A stretch of 64,000 nucleotides of DNA from Exiguobacterium aurantiacum (GTDB taxonomy: Bacteria; Bacillota; Bacilli; Exiguobacteriales; Exiguobacteriaceae), in the NCBI RefSeq assembly GCF_024362205.1, contig NZ_CP101462.1:2260501-2324500 (forward strand), read 5' to 3'. Under the pieces are notes generated by a model. That model did no database searches, was not told the DNA's origin, and was given only the letters and a program-made list of their open reading frames with translations. Positions 9,157-18,581 of this stretch are shown one piece after another; position 1 is the stretch's first letter, and each line of letters starts with the position of its first letter. The position numbers and the translations under genes are program-made.

Positions 9157-9363
9157 TTATGCGTTGACGTCGTAGCCTTGTTCTTCGATGGCTTCGATCA
9201 TCGCTTTCACTGAAATTTTATCGTTATGGATGACATCGACCCGATGCTCCTGCAACGAAACGATGGCTGATTCGACGCCGTCTAGCTCCGTCAATGCGCC
9301 TTCGACCGCTGCCTTGCAATGGTTGCATGTCATGCCTTCTACTTTTAAAGTCGTTTCATTCAT
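9157..9363 (-). CDS. copZ: Copper chaperone CopZ
   Basis: 68-residue heavy-metal-associated (HMA) domain protein with the Cu(I)-binding motif GMTCNHC near the N terminus and the ferredoxin-like fold pattern. It delivers Cu(I) to CopA in the cytosol. ATG 9363 follows GGAGG and overlaps the copA stop as ATGA, so it is coupled to the exporter. It is the last gene of the csoR-copA-copZ operon; in Bacillus the order is copZ-copA, so the order here is swapped. Confidence 0.95.
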   Translation of the reverse strand: MNETTLKVEGMTCNHCKAAVEGALTELDGVESAIVSLQEHRVDVIHNDKISVKAMIEAIEEQGYDVNA

Positions 9364-11471
9364 TTTGATGTTCCTCCTTGTGTTTTCAATCGTAGCGCGT
9401 TCAAAACGACCGAGACCGAACTGAACGCCATCGCCGCCCCGGCAATCCATGGGGCGAGTAGTCCGGCCGCTGCGACCGGGATGCCTAAACTGTTATAGGC
9501 AAGCGCCCAGAACAAGTTTTGGCGAATGTTACGCATCGTCAACGCGCTCATTTCGATGGCGCGGTTCACACCTTCAATATCTTGACCCATCACGGTGACA
9601 TCGGCCGCCTCTAAGGCGATGTCAGTCCCGCTGCCGAACGCGATGCCGACATCGGCGACAGCCAGTGCCGGGGCATCATTCATCCCATCCCCGACCATGG
9701 CCACACGACCTTGCCGTTTCAGCGCCTCAACATGGTCCGCCTTCTCGACAGGCAACACCTCGGCGATGACGTTCGTTTCCGGAATCCCAAGTTGACGGGC
9801 GACGTCGAGCGCGACTTCTTTCCGGTCACCGGTCAAGACATAGACTTGTCTTGTCTTGGCAAGTTGTTGGACGACGGCGCGGCTACGCTCTTTCAACCGG
9901 TCCTGAAGACCGAACGCCGCGACGATTCCAGACTCATCGGCCACATAGACCGGCGTCATCGCCTGCATATCCCATGCCGGTAACTCGAAACCGGCCTCTT
10001 GCATCATGCGGACCGAGCCGATAAGGAGAGGTTTCCCATCTACGACCGCTTTCAATCCTCGACCAGCCAACTCTTCGACGCGTTCGACCTGACCGTTCCC
10101 TTCACCCCGGCCAATCGCCTCAGCTAGTGGGTGCGTCGACTGACGTTCGGCCATGATCGCCTGCTTTAAAAACGACGTCTCTCCGAACGTAGCCACGACT
10201 TCCGGCGTCCCTTTCGTGAGCGTCCCCGTCTTATCGAAGACGACGATGTCGACACCATTCAACGATTCGAGCTGACCGCCCCCTTTGAATAGGACGCCTT
10301 GTTCAGCGGCACGCCCCGTCCCGACCATAATCGACGTCGGTGTCGCTAATCCGAGCGCACATGGGCAAGCGATGACGAGAACGGCAATCGAGGCCCGAAT
10401 CGCCATATCCAAATCATTGAATCCAAGTGTCCAGACGGCGAACGTCAACGCACTAATGGCGACGACGATTGGGACGAACACACCAGAAATGCGGTCCGCT
10501 TGCCGTTGAATCGGAGCTTTATCGGTCTGGGCCTGCTCGACGACGCGGACAATTTGAGCGAGCATCGTCTCGCTGCCGACACGTTCGGCGACCATCAACA
10601 CCCGGTGTGAGCGGTTAATCGTCCCGCCGACGACGTCAGCCCCGACGCTTTTCTCTGACGGGATCGACTCTCCGGTCAACATCGACTCATCGATGACCGT
10701 CTCACCTTCGACGATTTTTCCATCGACCGGCACTTTTTCCCCAGGTCGGACGACGATGACGTCACCGGCTTTAACCAAGTCGATCGCGACCGACCGCTCC
10801 ACACCATCGACGAGTAAAATCGCTTCTTTCGCCTGTAACGACAAGAGCGATTTGAGCGCATCCGTCGTCTTCTCCTTCGCTCGGGCCTCTAACCATTTCC
10901 CGAGCAATACGAGCGTAATCAAAACGGCACTCGTCTCAAAATAGAGCGACGGATGCATCGGATGTACGAGCATCTCGAAGACGGAATAAAAATAAGCCGC
11001 CGACGTCCCTGTCGCCACGAGGACGTCCATATTGGCCGCGCCGCTCTTCAGGCTCTTATACGCCCCTTTGTAGAACTGGGCCCCGATCCAGAACTGGACC
11101 GGCGTGGCGAGCGCGAATTGCCACCACGGATTCATGAGCCAATCGGCGTGGAACGTCACACCCGGGATGTGCGTGATCATGACGAGCAGTAGCGGTGCTG
11201 ACAATAGTGCCGAGATGAGCACTTTTCGCTCGAGCGGGCGGAGGTCGTGTTTTGGTGTCAATTCAGCCTTCCGTTCGGCTCCGTAACCGATCTTCTCGAT
11301 CCGGGCAATCAATTGTTCTTCAGTGATTCCTTCTTCGACGCGAATGGTCGCCGTCTCGAGCGGCAAGTTGACGGTCGCATCGACACCGTCCATTTTATTC
11401 AATACTTTTTCGATCCGGGCCGAACATGCGGCGCATGTCATCCCTTGAATCGACAGTTCGACGGTTTTCAT
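9360..11471 (-). CDS. copA: Copper-exporting P1B-type ATPase CopA
   Basis: 703-residue Cu(I)-exporting P-type ATPase. It has one N-terminal HMA domain with GMTCAAC (Bacillus CopA has two), and the CPC transport motif in [13 protein letters not shown]. The actuator has TGES, the phosphorylation site is DKTGTLTKG, and the hinge is [10 protein letters not shown]. The terminal helices ([39 protein letters not shown]) fit PIB-1 metal-site helices. It lies 12 bp downstream of csoR and overlaps copZ by 4 bp. The loss of one HMA domain may be offset by CopZ, which is inference. Confidence 0.95.
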   Translation of the reverse strand: MKTVELSIQGMTCAACSARIEKVLNKMDGVDATVNLPLETATIRVEEGITEEQLIARIEKIGYGAERKAELTPKHDLRPLERKVLISALLSAPLLLVMITHIPGVTFHADWLMNPWWQFALATPVQFWIGAQFYKGAYKSLKSGAANMDVLVATGTSAAYFYSVFEMLVHPMHPSLYFETSAVLITLVLLGKWLEARAKEKTTDALKSLLSLQAKEAILLVDGVERSVAIDLVKAGDVIVVRPGEKVPVDGKIVEGETVIDESMLTGESIPSEKSVGADVVGGTINRSHRVLMVAERVGSETMLAQIVRVVEQAQTDKAPIQRQADRISGVFVPIVVAISALTFAVWTLGFNDLDMAIRASIAVLVIACPCALGLATPTSIMVGTGRAAEQGVLFKGGGQLESLNGVDIVVFDKTGTLTKGTPEVVATFGETSFLKQAIMAERQSTHPLAEAIGRGEGNGQVERVEELAGRGLKAVVDGKPLLIGSVRMMQEAGFELPAWDMQAMTPVYVADESGIVAAFGLQDRLKERSRAVVQQLAKTRQVYVLTGDRKEVALDVARQLGIPETNVIAEVLPVEKADHVEALKRQGRVAMVGDGMNDAPALAVADVGIAFGSGTDIALEAADVTVMGQDIEGVNRAIEMSALTMRNIRQNLFWALAYNSLGIPVAAAGLLAPWIAGAAMAFSSVSVVLNALRLKTQGGTSK

Positions 11472-11483
11472 ATATCCACCTCC

Positions 11484-11786
11484 TTACTTTTTGATGCGGC
11501 TGACGATTGTCATCAATTCGTCAATGTATGGGTCCATGTCTTCCGTTTCACTGGCATGGACTAGACATTTGCGCATATGGCGTTCGAGCAATTGCATCTC
11601 GACTTGTTTGAGCGCCGCTTGAATCGCTGACGTCTGCGTCAAAATATCGACGCAATAGCGGTCGCTCTCGACCATCTTTTGAATCCCACGTACTTGTCCT
11701 TCAATCCGGCGCAGCCGTTTGCTGAGCGCTTCACGTTCCGCGTCTTCACGCGGGACGAGCGGTTGGTCATGCATGAATTCTTCCAT
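11484..11786 (-). CDS. csoR: Copper-sensing repressor CsoR
   Basis: 100-residue all-helical CsoR/RcnR repressor that leaves DNA when it binds Cu(I). The Cys-His-Cys ligand set is visible: Cys in RYCVDILTQ, and His and Cys in LERHMRKCLVHA. ATG 11786 (MEEFMHDQ) follows GGTGA. A longer in-frame GTG start is less likely because it overlaps that ribosome site. It is first in the copper operon and probably autoregulated through the operator at 11809. Confidence 0.92.
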   Translation of the reverse strand: MEEFMHDQPLVPREDAEREALSKRLRRIEGQVRGIQKMVESDRYCVDILTQTSAIQAALKQVEMQLLERHMRKCLVHASETEDMDPYIDELMTIVSRIKK

Positions 11787-11804
11787 GATTATCACCTCAC
11801 CCTC

Positions 11805-11833
11805 AATATACCCCTACCCCGTAATGGTGTCAA
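11805..11833 (-). promoter_or_regulatory. csoR operon promoter with CsoR operator in the spacer
   Basis: Minus strand: -35 TTGACA (11828-11833), a 17-bp spacer, and -10 TATATT (11805-11810). The spacer holds the GC-rich pseudo-palindrome TACGGGGTAGGGGTA (11809-11823), typical of CsoR operators. Binding there would exclude RNA polymerase until copper rises. Confidence 0.8.
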
Positions 11834-11844
11834 ATCATTTAATT

Positions 11845-11873
11845 AAAAAAGGGCGACCGCTTTGTCGCCCTTC
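11845..11873 (-). terminator. Terminator of lcfB
   Basis: Stem GGGCGAC/GTCGCCC with loop and a T-run on the minus strand just after the ligase stop codon. Confidence 0.85.
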
Positions 11874-11880
11874 TGTCACG

Positions 11881-13428
11881 TCAATTGCGTTGGAACGCCT
11901 CGCTCTTCAAGACGGTCCGTAAAATCTTCCCGGTCGTGTTCCGAGGCAGTTCATCAATAATTTCGATGTGTGTCGGTTGTTTATATTTTGCGAGTTTCGT
12001 CGCCGCGAACGCTCTAATCTCGTCGAGCGTCACGTGTTCGTCACGGGTGACGATGAACGCTTTGACCGCTTCGCCTTGCTCGGCGTCAGGGACCCCGATG
12101 ACGGCCGCCTCGACGATGCCCGGACACTGATAGAGCACTTCTTCGACTTCACGTGGATAAACGTTATAGCCGCCGACAATGACCATGTCTTTTTTCCGGT
12201 CGACGATGTAGAAGTACCCGTCCTTGTCGCGTTTCGCCAAGTCGCCCGTATAGAGCCATCCGTCGCGAAGCGTCATCGACGTCTCTTCCGGCAACTTGTA
12301 ATAGCCTTTCATGACGTTCGGTCCACGGACGATGAGTTCACCGACTTCGTCGACCCCGACCTCTTCCCCGAGCTCATCGACGACTTTATTCTCGACGTGG
12401 ACAATCGACGGCCCAATCGATCCGGCTTTGCGCTCGCCGTGGAGCGGATTAAAACAAGTGACCGGTGACGCTTCTGACAAACCATACCCTTCGAGGATCT
12501 TACATTCAAATTTCTGCTCGAACGATTCGAGCAGTTGCACCGGCAGGCTGGCCCCACCGGATACGAAGACGCGGACGTGCTTGAGCGCCGAGGCGTACGC
12601 CGGGACTTTCATCGCCGTCTGCAACAGGAAATTGTACATCGTCGGCACACCGGCGAAAATGCTGACGCGGTGTCTCGGGATGAGGTCGAACACGTCTTGC
12701 GGCGAAAACTTCGGCAAGATGACGATCGTCGCCCCGCGGAGAAGCGGTGCGTTGACGATGACGGTTAGACAGAAGACGTGGAACATCGGCAACGCCGCGA
12801 GCGCTTTATCTTCCGGCGTGATCTCCAAATATTCCCCGATTGAATGGGCGTTCGAGAACAAGTTGAGATGCGTCAACAAGGCACCCTTCGGCTTCCCGGT
12901 CGTCCCACTCGTATAGAGGATGACGGCAACCTCTTCCTCATCGACCGTGACGAGTTCCCCTTTCGTCGACGCGAACGCCTCGTTGAACGGCAAGAACTCG
13001 ATGTCCCCGTCCCGTTTCAACGCCGGTACATCCGCGTACGGGACCGAGATGACGAGTCCGAGTTGTGGTAACTTCGTGAGCGCGGCTTCTGCTTGCGCGA
13101 CGAGCGGTGACAAGGCGACGATCGCCTTCACGTCCCCATCGACTAAAATATAGGCCATCTCATCTGGTGTGTATGTAGGGTTGATCGGAATGACGACCCC
13201 ACCTCGTGCGAGCACCGCAAAATAGGAAATCAAGAACGCCGGGCTATTGCCGAGGACGAGTGCGACGTGGTCCCCTTGACCGATGCCTTTTTGCTCGAGC
13301 GTCGCCGCCATCGCCTCGATTTGACCGAAAAACTGTCCGTAGCTGACCGTGTCTTCCCCAAACACGTAGGCCGCTTTATTCGGATGCGCGGCCACAACGC
13401 CCTGTAGTGCCGTGACTAAGTTTGCCAT
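11881..13428 (-). CDS. lcfB: Long-chain fatty-acid-CoA ligase (LcfB-like)
   Basis: 515-residue acyl-adenylate-forming enzyme that activates fatty acids with ATP and CoA. Motifs: P-loop-like ILYTSGTTGKPKGALLTH, GYGLSEASPVTCFNP, YTGDLAKRD, hinge DRKKDMVIVGGYNVYPREVEEVLY, and the C-terminal catalytic Lys in LPRNTTGKILR. Length and sequence are close to Bacillus LcfB (YhfL, 513 residues). ATG 13428 follows AAAGGGGG. A FadR-type operator lies 20 bp upstream, so it should be derepressed by long-chain acyl-CoA. No other beta-oxidation gene is adjacent. Confidence 0.93.
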   Translation of the reverse strand: MANLVTALQGVVAAHPNKAAYVFGEDTVSYGQFFGQIEAMAATLEQKGIGQGDHVALVLGNSPAFLISYFAVLARGGVVIPINPTYTPDEMAYILVDGDVKAIVALSPLVAQAEAALTKLPQLGLVISVPYADVPALKRDGDIEFLPFNEAFASTKGELVTVDEEEVAVILYTSGTTGKPKGALLTHLNLFSNAHSIGEYLEITPEDKALAALPMFHVFCLTVIVNAPLLRGATIVILPKFSPQDVFDLIPRHRVSIFAGVPTMYNFLLQTAMKVPAYASALKHVRVFVSGGASLPVQLLESFEQKFECKILEGYGLSEASPVTCFNPLHGERKAGSIGPSIVHVENKVVDELGEEVGVDEVGELIVRGPNVMKGYYKLPEETSMTLRDGWLYTGDLAKRDKDGYFYIVDRKKDMVIVGGYNVYPREVEEVLYQCPGIVEAAVIGVPDAEQGEAVKAFIVTRDEHVTLDEIRAFAATKLAKYKQPTHIEIIDELPRNTTGKILRTVLKSEAFQRN

Positions 13429-13447
13429 GGTAATCCCCCTTTGAAAA

Positions 13448-13461
13448 TGAATGACTATTCA
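13448..13461 (-). promoter_or_regulatory. FadR-type operator upstream of lcfB
   Basis: TGAATGACTATTCA matches the left and central part of the Bacillus FadR box TGAATGANTANTCATTCA; the last arm is degenerate. It lies 20-33 bp upstream of the lcfB start, where a TetR-type FadR would block transcription. Confidence 0.65.
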
Positions 13462-13473
13462 CTTTTGAGCCGT

Positions 13474-13503
13474 AAAAAAGAGCACGGCAGCCGCGCTCTT
13501 TTT
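13474..13503 (-). terminator. Terminator downstream of the EIIA-like gene
   Basis: Hairpin with outer stem AGAGC/GCTCT and inner CGG/CCG, flanked by A- and T-runs, between the EIIA-like stop and the lcfB operator. Confidence 0.7.
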
Positions 13504-13531
13504 CAGTTATCTTCATTGTACATGAAACGAT

Positions 13532-14005
13532 TCAATAAGAAAACGCTTTCAAGTCCATCGTCTGCAAATGATACAAACCGGTCCGGCTCTGCACGTGGAC
13601 GAGCGCCTGTAGCGTCTCGTCATCCATGAGCAAGTCATCCATCAATTTGTGGAGCGATGATTTCTTCGATTCAGTCGTCGCCGTAATGAAGAAAATCGCC
13701 TCGGCCCGAATCGTGTCACCCGCAATCGTCTGCATCGCAAACGGATGATTGAGATGAAGCAAGGTGATCCCGTCTTGTTTCGAGACATCGAGCGGTACAT
13801 CGACGACAGCGACCGGCACGGCGACATCCGTCACCCCCGACGGAATCGCCCGCTCTTGCTCGATGACGACGTGCGCGAACATCTCATCAACAATCCCTCT
13901 TCCTTCTAGCTCAAGACCGATTGCGCGGACTGCGAGATCAAACGTCGGTTGCTCCGTCACCCACATCCAATTCGCGTCCATCCATTCAGTAATAAATCGG
14001 TACAT
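13532..14005 (-). CDS. PTS EIIA type-2 domain protein lacking the active-site His
   Basis: 157 residues with the fructose/galactitol-type EIIA fold pattern: LAVRAIGLELEGRGIVDEMFAHVVIEQERAIPSG, then HLNHPFAMQ and a C-terminal helix with LHKLMDDLL. In active enzymes the segment after PSG reads VAIPH, whose His accepts phosphate; here it reads VAVPV (codon GTC), so the phosphorylation site appears lost. It is probably a regulatory or non-catalytic EIIA. ATG 14005 follows GGAGG. No EIIB or EIIC is adjacent. A perfect cre site lies upstream. Confidence 0.7.
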   Translation of the reverse strand: MYRFITEWMDANWMWVTEQPTFDLAVRAIGLELEGRGIVDEMFAHVVIEQERAIPSGVTDVAVPVAVVDVPLDVSKQDGITLLHLNHPFAMQTIAGDTIRAEAIFFITATTESKKSSLHKLMDDLLMDDETLQALVHVQSRTGLYHLQTMDLKAFSY

Positions 14006-14037
14006 ATTGTTTCCTCCCATTGGTTGACTCCATCTCA

Positions 14038-14051
14038 AGAAAGCGCTTGCA
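14038..14051 (-). promoter_or_regulatory. CcpA cre site upstream of the EIIA-like gene
   Basis: Minus strand TGCAAGCGCTTTCT fits TGNAANCGNWNNCW at every defined position, about 33 bp upstream of the start. It suggests carbon catabolite control of the EIIA-like gene. Confidence 0.6.
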
Positions 14052-14244
14052 CTGATTATGATACGCCTACTTATGTAGACAAACAATCATATTGGATAAT
14101 ATTCACTAAACCGCCAAAATTCACATTGTTTTTGCTTTCGCTATTTTTTATTGATATCCTAATTCCAAAAACGAAACGAATTTGTCTATAATTAATCTCT
14201 TGGATTTAGGCGTACAATTTAAATTCTGATGGGAGGTATAAATT

Positions 14245-15108
14245 ATGGTAGAACGTTTAATTAATATGTTCAAATTAGAAGTATCTAAGGTATATGAGGT
14301 CGAGGACTCCTTTAGCTCTACCGTATATAAATGCTTGTTGACAAATGGACAAAATATTTTTCTTAAAATTCCTTATTCAAAAGTTAAATTGAATCGTGAA
14401 TTAGAGGCTTATCGCCTTTTAAGTGAGTCCATTCCAACACCAAAGCTACTGAACTATTGGCTTGGTGACGAAAATTGCGTTGGGGCTCTCCTATTAACTG
14501 AATTAAAAGGTGAGACTCTTACATCAAACACATCTTCCTCTATTGCTTTTCAAGTTGGGCAAATTCATGGCAAGCTCCATACAATCCAGCCCAATGAAAA
14601 TTACCCATCATTACATATAAATAACGTATTTCAAAATTGGTCGCAATTTGTCGATGCTCAATTTTATAACTTTGCTAAGGACGTAAAGCCTGTAATCGAT
14701 GATAGATTGTACAAACTAGCGCTTGAGAAATTTGAAAAAATGAAACAAGAACTCCCGTCACCCGATGGACCAAGTTTTATCCACATGGACTTTCGACCAG
14801 GCAATATTATTATAAATGAAAATCAAATTTCAGGAATAATCGATTTTGAAACTGTGCGATTTGGATCAACAGAAGTTGATTTTACTAAACTATATCGTGA
14901 TTATTTATCCCTCAACGAAAATTTATACCTCGCTTACAAAGAAGGATACGACAGTATTCGACCTCTAATAGATTTAGATCTCGTTCTGCCGTTTTATCGT
15001 TTTACTGACTCTTTTAATAGCTTAGGTTGGTGCAAGCGACGCGGTCTCTCAGAAAATATGAATTTTTTCGAGAGAAATTTGGAGATTTTAAAAGAGTCTG
15101 TGTTATAG
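14245..15108 (+). CDS. Aminoglycoside phosphotransferase-family kinase
   Basis: 287-residue protein of the APH/choline-kinase fold. Seen: an N-terminal lobe with a Lys in IFLKIPYSK, a Brenner-type catalytic loop FIHMDFRPGNIIIN (HxDxxxxN), and the metal-binding DFE in GIIDFETVRFG. The substrate could be an aminoglycoside, a macrolide or a small metabolite; the sequence does not decide. The gene is noticeably AT-rich and uses A/T-ending codons unlike both neighbours, consistent with recent acquisition. ATG 14245 follows GGGAGG. It stands alone, ending at the shared terminator at 15121. Confidence 0.85.
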   Translation: MVERLINMFKLEVSKVYEVEDSFSSTVYKCLLTNGQNIFLKIPYSKVKLNRELEAYRLLSESIPTPKLLNYWLGDENCVGALLLTELKGETLTSNTSSSIAFQVGQIHGKLHTIQPNENYPSLHINNVFQNWSQFVDAQFYNFAKDVKPVIDDRLYKLALEKFEKMKQELPSPDGPSFIHMDFRPGNIIINENQISGIIDFETVRFGSTEVDFTKLYRDYLSLNENLYLAYKEGYDSIRPLIDLDLVLPFYRFTDSFNSLGWCKRRGLSENMNFFERNLEILKESVL

Positions 15109-15120
15109 TTTTCGACAAAA

Positions 15121-15160
15121 AATAAGGACGTTTAGGATTCACCTAAACGTCCCTTATTTT
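15121..15160. terminator. Bidirectional terminator between APH-like gene and lplJ
   Basis: Long stem GGACGTTTAGG/CCTAAACGTCC with A/T runs on both sides. Confidence 0.9.
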
Positions 15161-16150
15161 TCAGCTAATGAGATCGACGAGTTCTTCGAGTTCGACGTTG
15201 CCAAAGTAATGTTTGACGTCAAGCTGTGACAATTGTTCCCGAATCGCGCCGCGTTCGAATCGCGTCCCGACGAGTACTTGTTCGACGTCATGGATATCAC
15301 CGACACCGAAGAAATCACCATAGATTTTCGCTTCCGTGATCGTCCCTTTGTTGACGTTCAAGCGGACGTCGATCGTGCCGATCGGGAAACGACGTTTCGA
15401 CTCGACATCAAACTTCGGTGACTTCCCGAAGTTCCAGTCCCAGTTCGCATAGCGTTCTTTCGAGATGTCCTGGACGATTTCCCAGTCCTCATCGCGAAGC
15501 ACGTAGCGCTCAGGCTCTTGCCCGTCATAGATCGAGTGAAGAAGCGCCTCGACGAAGCGCTCCATCGCCATCTCTTCTTCTAAGAATTCCGTGATGTTGG
15601 CGACGCGGCTACGGACCGATTTGATGCCTTTCGAACGCATCTTCTCTTCCGAGACGTTAAGCGAGTTGACGACTTCCTCGATGTTCGAGTTGAACATGAG
15701 CGTCCCATGGCTGAACATGCGGCCGCGCGTCGTGAACTGGGCGTTTCCGCTGATCTTCCGTTCGCCGACTTGAATATCGTTACGTCCCGTCAATTCTGCC
15801 TCGACACCGAGCTGTTTCAAGGCGTCGACGATCGGTTGCGTGAACTTCTTATAGTTATTGAATGAATTGCCGTCATCTTTTGTGATGAAGCTGAAGTTCA
15901 AGTTCCCTTCATCGTGGTAGACGGCACCGCCGCCTGAGAGACGACGAACGACGTCGATTCCGTTCTCTTCGATATATTTCAAATTGACTTCTTCTGACGT
16001 GTTCTGGTTCTTCCCGATAATGATCGACGGGCCGTTAATATAGAACAAGAAATAGTCCTCGTGCTCAACGTTCAAATGCTTGAGGATATACTCCTCGACC
16101 GCCAAGTTGAGTTTCGGGTCCCGGATATCCGGGTTGAAAATAAATTTCAC
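15161..16150 (-). CDS. lplJ: Lipoate-protein ligase (LplJ type)
   Basis: 329-residue ligase that adenylates free lipoate and attaches it to carrier domains of 2-oxoacid dehydrogenases and GcvH. It carries the family motifs RRLSGGGAVYHDEGNLNFSF and ISGNAQFTTRGRMFSHGTLMF, followed by a C-terminal accessory domain (LNVNKGTITEAKIYGDFF). Full length for the family (Bacillus LplJ is 331). The start is GTG 16150 behind AGGAGG. Monocistronic. Confidence 0.93.
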   Translation of the reverse strand: MKFIFNPDIRDPKLNLAVEEYILKHLNVEHEDYFLFYINGPSIIIGKNQNTSEEVNLKYIEENGIDVVRRLSGGGAVYHDEGNLNFSFITKDDGNSFNNYKKFTQPIVDALKQLGVEAELTGRNDIQVGERKISGNAQFTTRGRMFSHGTLMFNSNIEEVVNSLNVSEEKMRSKGIKSVRSRVANITEFLEEEMAMERFVEALLHSIYDGQEPERYVLRDEDWEIVQDISKERYANWDWNFGKSPKFDVESKRRFPIGTIDVRLNVNKGTITEAKIYGDFFGVGDIHDVEQVLVGTRFERGAIREQLSQLDVKHYFGNVELEELVDLIS

Positions 16151-16218
16151 AGTAAGTTCCTCCTAAGGATGTTCGTTAGTTGTATTATACGAGACATCGG
16201 TCCGGCGCTACAACTCGT

Positions 16219-17106
16219 TTACTTCCATTCCCCTGTCATGACGCGCTTCAATGCGTTCGCGACGCCATATTCGTCGTGACGCTCGGTGACGTGATGGCTG
16301 ATGGCGATCAAGTCTTCGTGACTATTGCCCATCGCGATGGCTTTGCCGGCGACTTCAAACATCGGGATATCGTTCAAGTTGTCCCCGATGACGACGACTT
16401 CTGATAAATCGACACCGAAATGCTCGGCCAATTTTTTGATGCCGTGCCCTTTATCAGCCCCGTTCGCCATGACCTCGATGTTATCGTTGCCCGAAGACGT
16501 GACGTACACGCCTTCCACGCGCTCATCGATTTCAGTCCAAAGCGATGACATCTTCTCGAAATGGCTCGAGAAAGCGATGAATTTATAGACGCGTCCGGCC
16601 TCGTTCTTGATAAAGTCCTCGATGTCTTCGACGAGACGAACGTCCTCGTTGACGTAATATCGTTTGCGGAAAAACTCATACATCTCGAGCGACCGATCGT
16701 CCCCGTTCTGTTTCAAGTTCTCCATCGTCGCGTCAATCAAGTCGAGTCGACTCGCGACGAGTCCCGCCTCTGAGTACATCTCATAGAAGACGTCCGAGTA
16801 TTTATGGTCTTGATGCAACACCGATACGACCTCGAGCGCTTCTTCCATCGTCAAATCGATTTCATGCAGCACGTCGCCGGTTTCCGTCAACACTCGTCCG
16901 CCGTTCGAAGAGACGATCGGGCACGTGAGGCCGACCTCATCAAGGATTTCTTTCGCATTGAAGTAATTGCGTCCCGTCGCAATCGCAAAGCGAATCCCTT
17001 GCGCTTCTGCCGCACGGACGACTTCTGCCGTCTCGGGTGCGATTTTCGTGTGGTTGTGCAAGATCGTGCCGTCCATATCAGATACGAACAATTTATACGT
17101 TGTCAT
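16219..17106 (-). CDS. HAD-superfamily Cof-type sugar phosphatase
   Basis: 295-residue HAD IIB (Cof) hydrolase. Motif I FVSDMDGTIL carries the nucleophile and acid/base Asp, motif II is AIATGRN, motif III is K in GADKGHGIKKL, and motif IV is VVIGDNLNDIPMF; a C2 cap lies between. The substrate is probably a sugar phosphate or flavin-type phosphate. ATG 17106 is preferred because GAGGAG is 9 bp upstream, whereas the Met two codons earlier is too close. Confidence 0.88.
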   Translation of the reverse strand: MTTYKLFVSDMDGTILHNHTKIAPETAEVVRAAEAQGIRFAIATGRNYFNAKEILDEVGLTCPIVSSNGGRVLTETGDVLHEIDLTMEEALEVVSVLHQDHKYSDVFYEMYSEAGLVASRLDLIDATMENLKQNGDDRSLEMYEFFRKRYYVNEDVRLVEDIEDFIKNEAGRVYKFIAFSSHFEKMSSLWTEIDERVEGVYVTSSGNDNIEVMANGADKGHGIKKLAEHFGVDLSEVVVIGDNLNDIPMFEVAGKAIAMGNSHEDLIAISHHVTERHDEYGVANALKRVMTGEWK

Positions 17107-17147
17107 CAACATCCACTCCTCTTTTTCTGTTTCGCTTATAACTATAA

Positions 17148-17185
17148 CAAAAAGAGAGGCCATCGGAATAATCCGACACCTCCCT
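17148..17185 (-). terminator. Terminator of the hemEHY operon
   Basis: Minus-strand imperfect hairpin (GAGG and CGGA paired with TCCG and CCTC) followed by TTTTT, 11 bp after the hemY stop. Confidence 0.65.
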
Positions 17186-17195
17186 TCACGAATCT

Positions 17196-18581
17196 TTAAC
17201 CTTCTTTCGCGAGCGCTTTGATCTGTTCATGGACGCTCTTGATGCAGTCCGGCATGCCAATCCCGTCATAGGCGATGCCCGCGAGCAGGATGCCCGGATA
17301 GACGCGGCCCATCTCGGCGCGGAGTGCGCGGACCCGGTCGGAATGGAAGACGGCGTAGGGTGGTAACCCGTCCCGGAGCCGGCTGACGACCGTCTCGATT
17401 GGCGATGCTTTAATCGTCATCAACCCGCCAAGGTCACGTAGCGCCGTCGCGACAATCTCCTCATCGGACGCATCGACGATGTCGTCGGCGCCCGGCCGTC
17501 CGAGAAAGACGCGTAGCACGTGATACCCTTCCGGCACGGCGTGCGGCCATTTTTGGTCGATGAACGTGCACGCCGTAATCGTCACGCCCGCCTCTTGGCT
17601 CGTGACAAAGCCCGTCCCGACGAACGGCAGCTTGATATCGCCTTGTTTAAACACGAGCGAACACGTCGCTGTCGCGTGCGGTTTCATATCCGCGAGAAAA
17701 TCGCTGTCGACTTTCGGCAAGAACTGACGAATGAGCCGAGGCGGAACCGTCAAGATGAGATGATCGGACTCGATATCGCCACGGTTCGTGAGCAGGCGAT
17801 AGCCGCCCTCAATCTCCTCAACTTGCTCGACCGAACAGTTCAAGACGATTTCAGTGCGCTCTAGCCGTTCGGCAAGGCGATCGGTGAGCGATTTCAACCC
17901 TCGTTTGAGCGAGGCGAACTGTCCGACTTTCTTGGCGCCGACTTCCGCAACCCGCTGTTCGGGGCGCAAGTGACGCATCCCTTCATACAAGTTCCCGTAC
18001 TTCTTCTCGCCTTCGATAAATTGGGGAAACGTCGACAAAGCGCTCATCTTGTCGATGTCTCCCGCATAAATCCCGGAGAGAAGCGGTTCGATCAGCCGAT
18101 CGACGATCGGGTCACCGACCCGTTCCCGCAAGTACAGTCCAAGCGAGACGTCCGTCTTCGGGGCTTCGACGTCCGGGGGGGACAATAACATCGTCCGAAG
18201 CGCGGCATGCTCTTCCTCCGATAGGAGCGTCGTGTCCTTGAACGCATCGACGTCGAGCGGGATGCCCATGACCGTCTGCTTCGGAATCGGATGCAGCCCG
18301 TCATGATGGAGCACATACGCTTGACCGACACCGTTCCGGACGATCTCATCGCCGAGACCGACGTCATGAATCAAGTCCGTCATCGCCGTCTTGCGGAACA
18401 CATACGAGTCCGGACCCCGTTCGACTGCAAATTCCCCAGTCTCGAACGTGTCGATTTTCCCGCCTAAGCGGCCGCTCGTCTCGACGAGCTTGATTGTGAC
18501 GTCTTCTGGCAAATAGCGTTCGGCATAAAAAGCGGCGGTGAGACCTGTGATCCCACCACCGACAATCGTTACATTACGCAT
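17196..18581 (-). CDS. hemY: Coproporphyrinogen III oxidase (HemY/CgoX)
   Basis: 461-residue FAD protein that oxidises coproporphyrinogen III to coproporphyrin III in the Gram-positive haem route (its homologues were long called protoporphyrinogen oxidase). It has the dinucleotide motif [18 protein letters not shown] at the N terminus and the C-terminal FAD motif [21 protein letters not shown] 18581 overlaps the last 8 bp of hemH, so it is translationally coupled. Third gene of the hemE-hemH-hemY operon. Confidence 0.93.
   Translation of the reverse strand: MRNVTIVGGGITGLTAAFYAERYLPEDVTIKLVETSGRLGGKIDTFETGEFAVERGPDSYVFRKTAMTDLIHDVGLGDEIVRNGVGQAYVLHHDGLHPIPKQTVMGIPLDVDAFKDTTLLSEEEHAALRTMLLSPPDVEAPKTDVSLGLYLRERVGDPIVDRLIEPLLSGIYAGDIDKMSALSTFPQFIEGEKKYGNLYEGMRHLRPEQRVAEVGAKKVGQFASLKRGLKSLTDRLAERLERTEIVLNCSVEQVEEIEGGYRLLTNRGDIESDHLILTVPPRLIRQFLPKVDSDFLADMKPHATATCSLVFKQGDIKLPFVGTGFVTSQEAGVTITACTFIDQKWPHAVPEGYHVLRVFLGRPGADDIVDASDEEIVATALRDLGGLMTIKASPIETVVSRLRDGLPPYAVFHSDRVRALRAEMGRVYPGILLAGIAYDGIGMPDCIKSVHEQIKALAKEG

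Noticed and set aside
13538-13551. Second cre-like site TGAAAGCGTTTTCT (minus strand)
   Set aside because: It fits the loose consensus but lies in the last codons of the EIIA-like gene, far from a promoter; may be chance.
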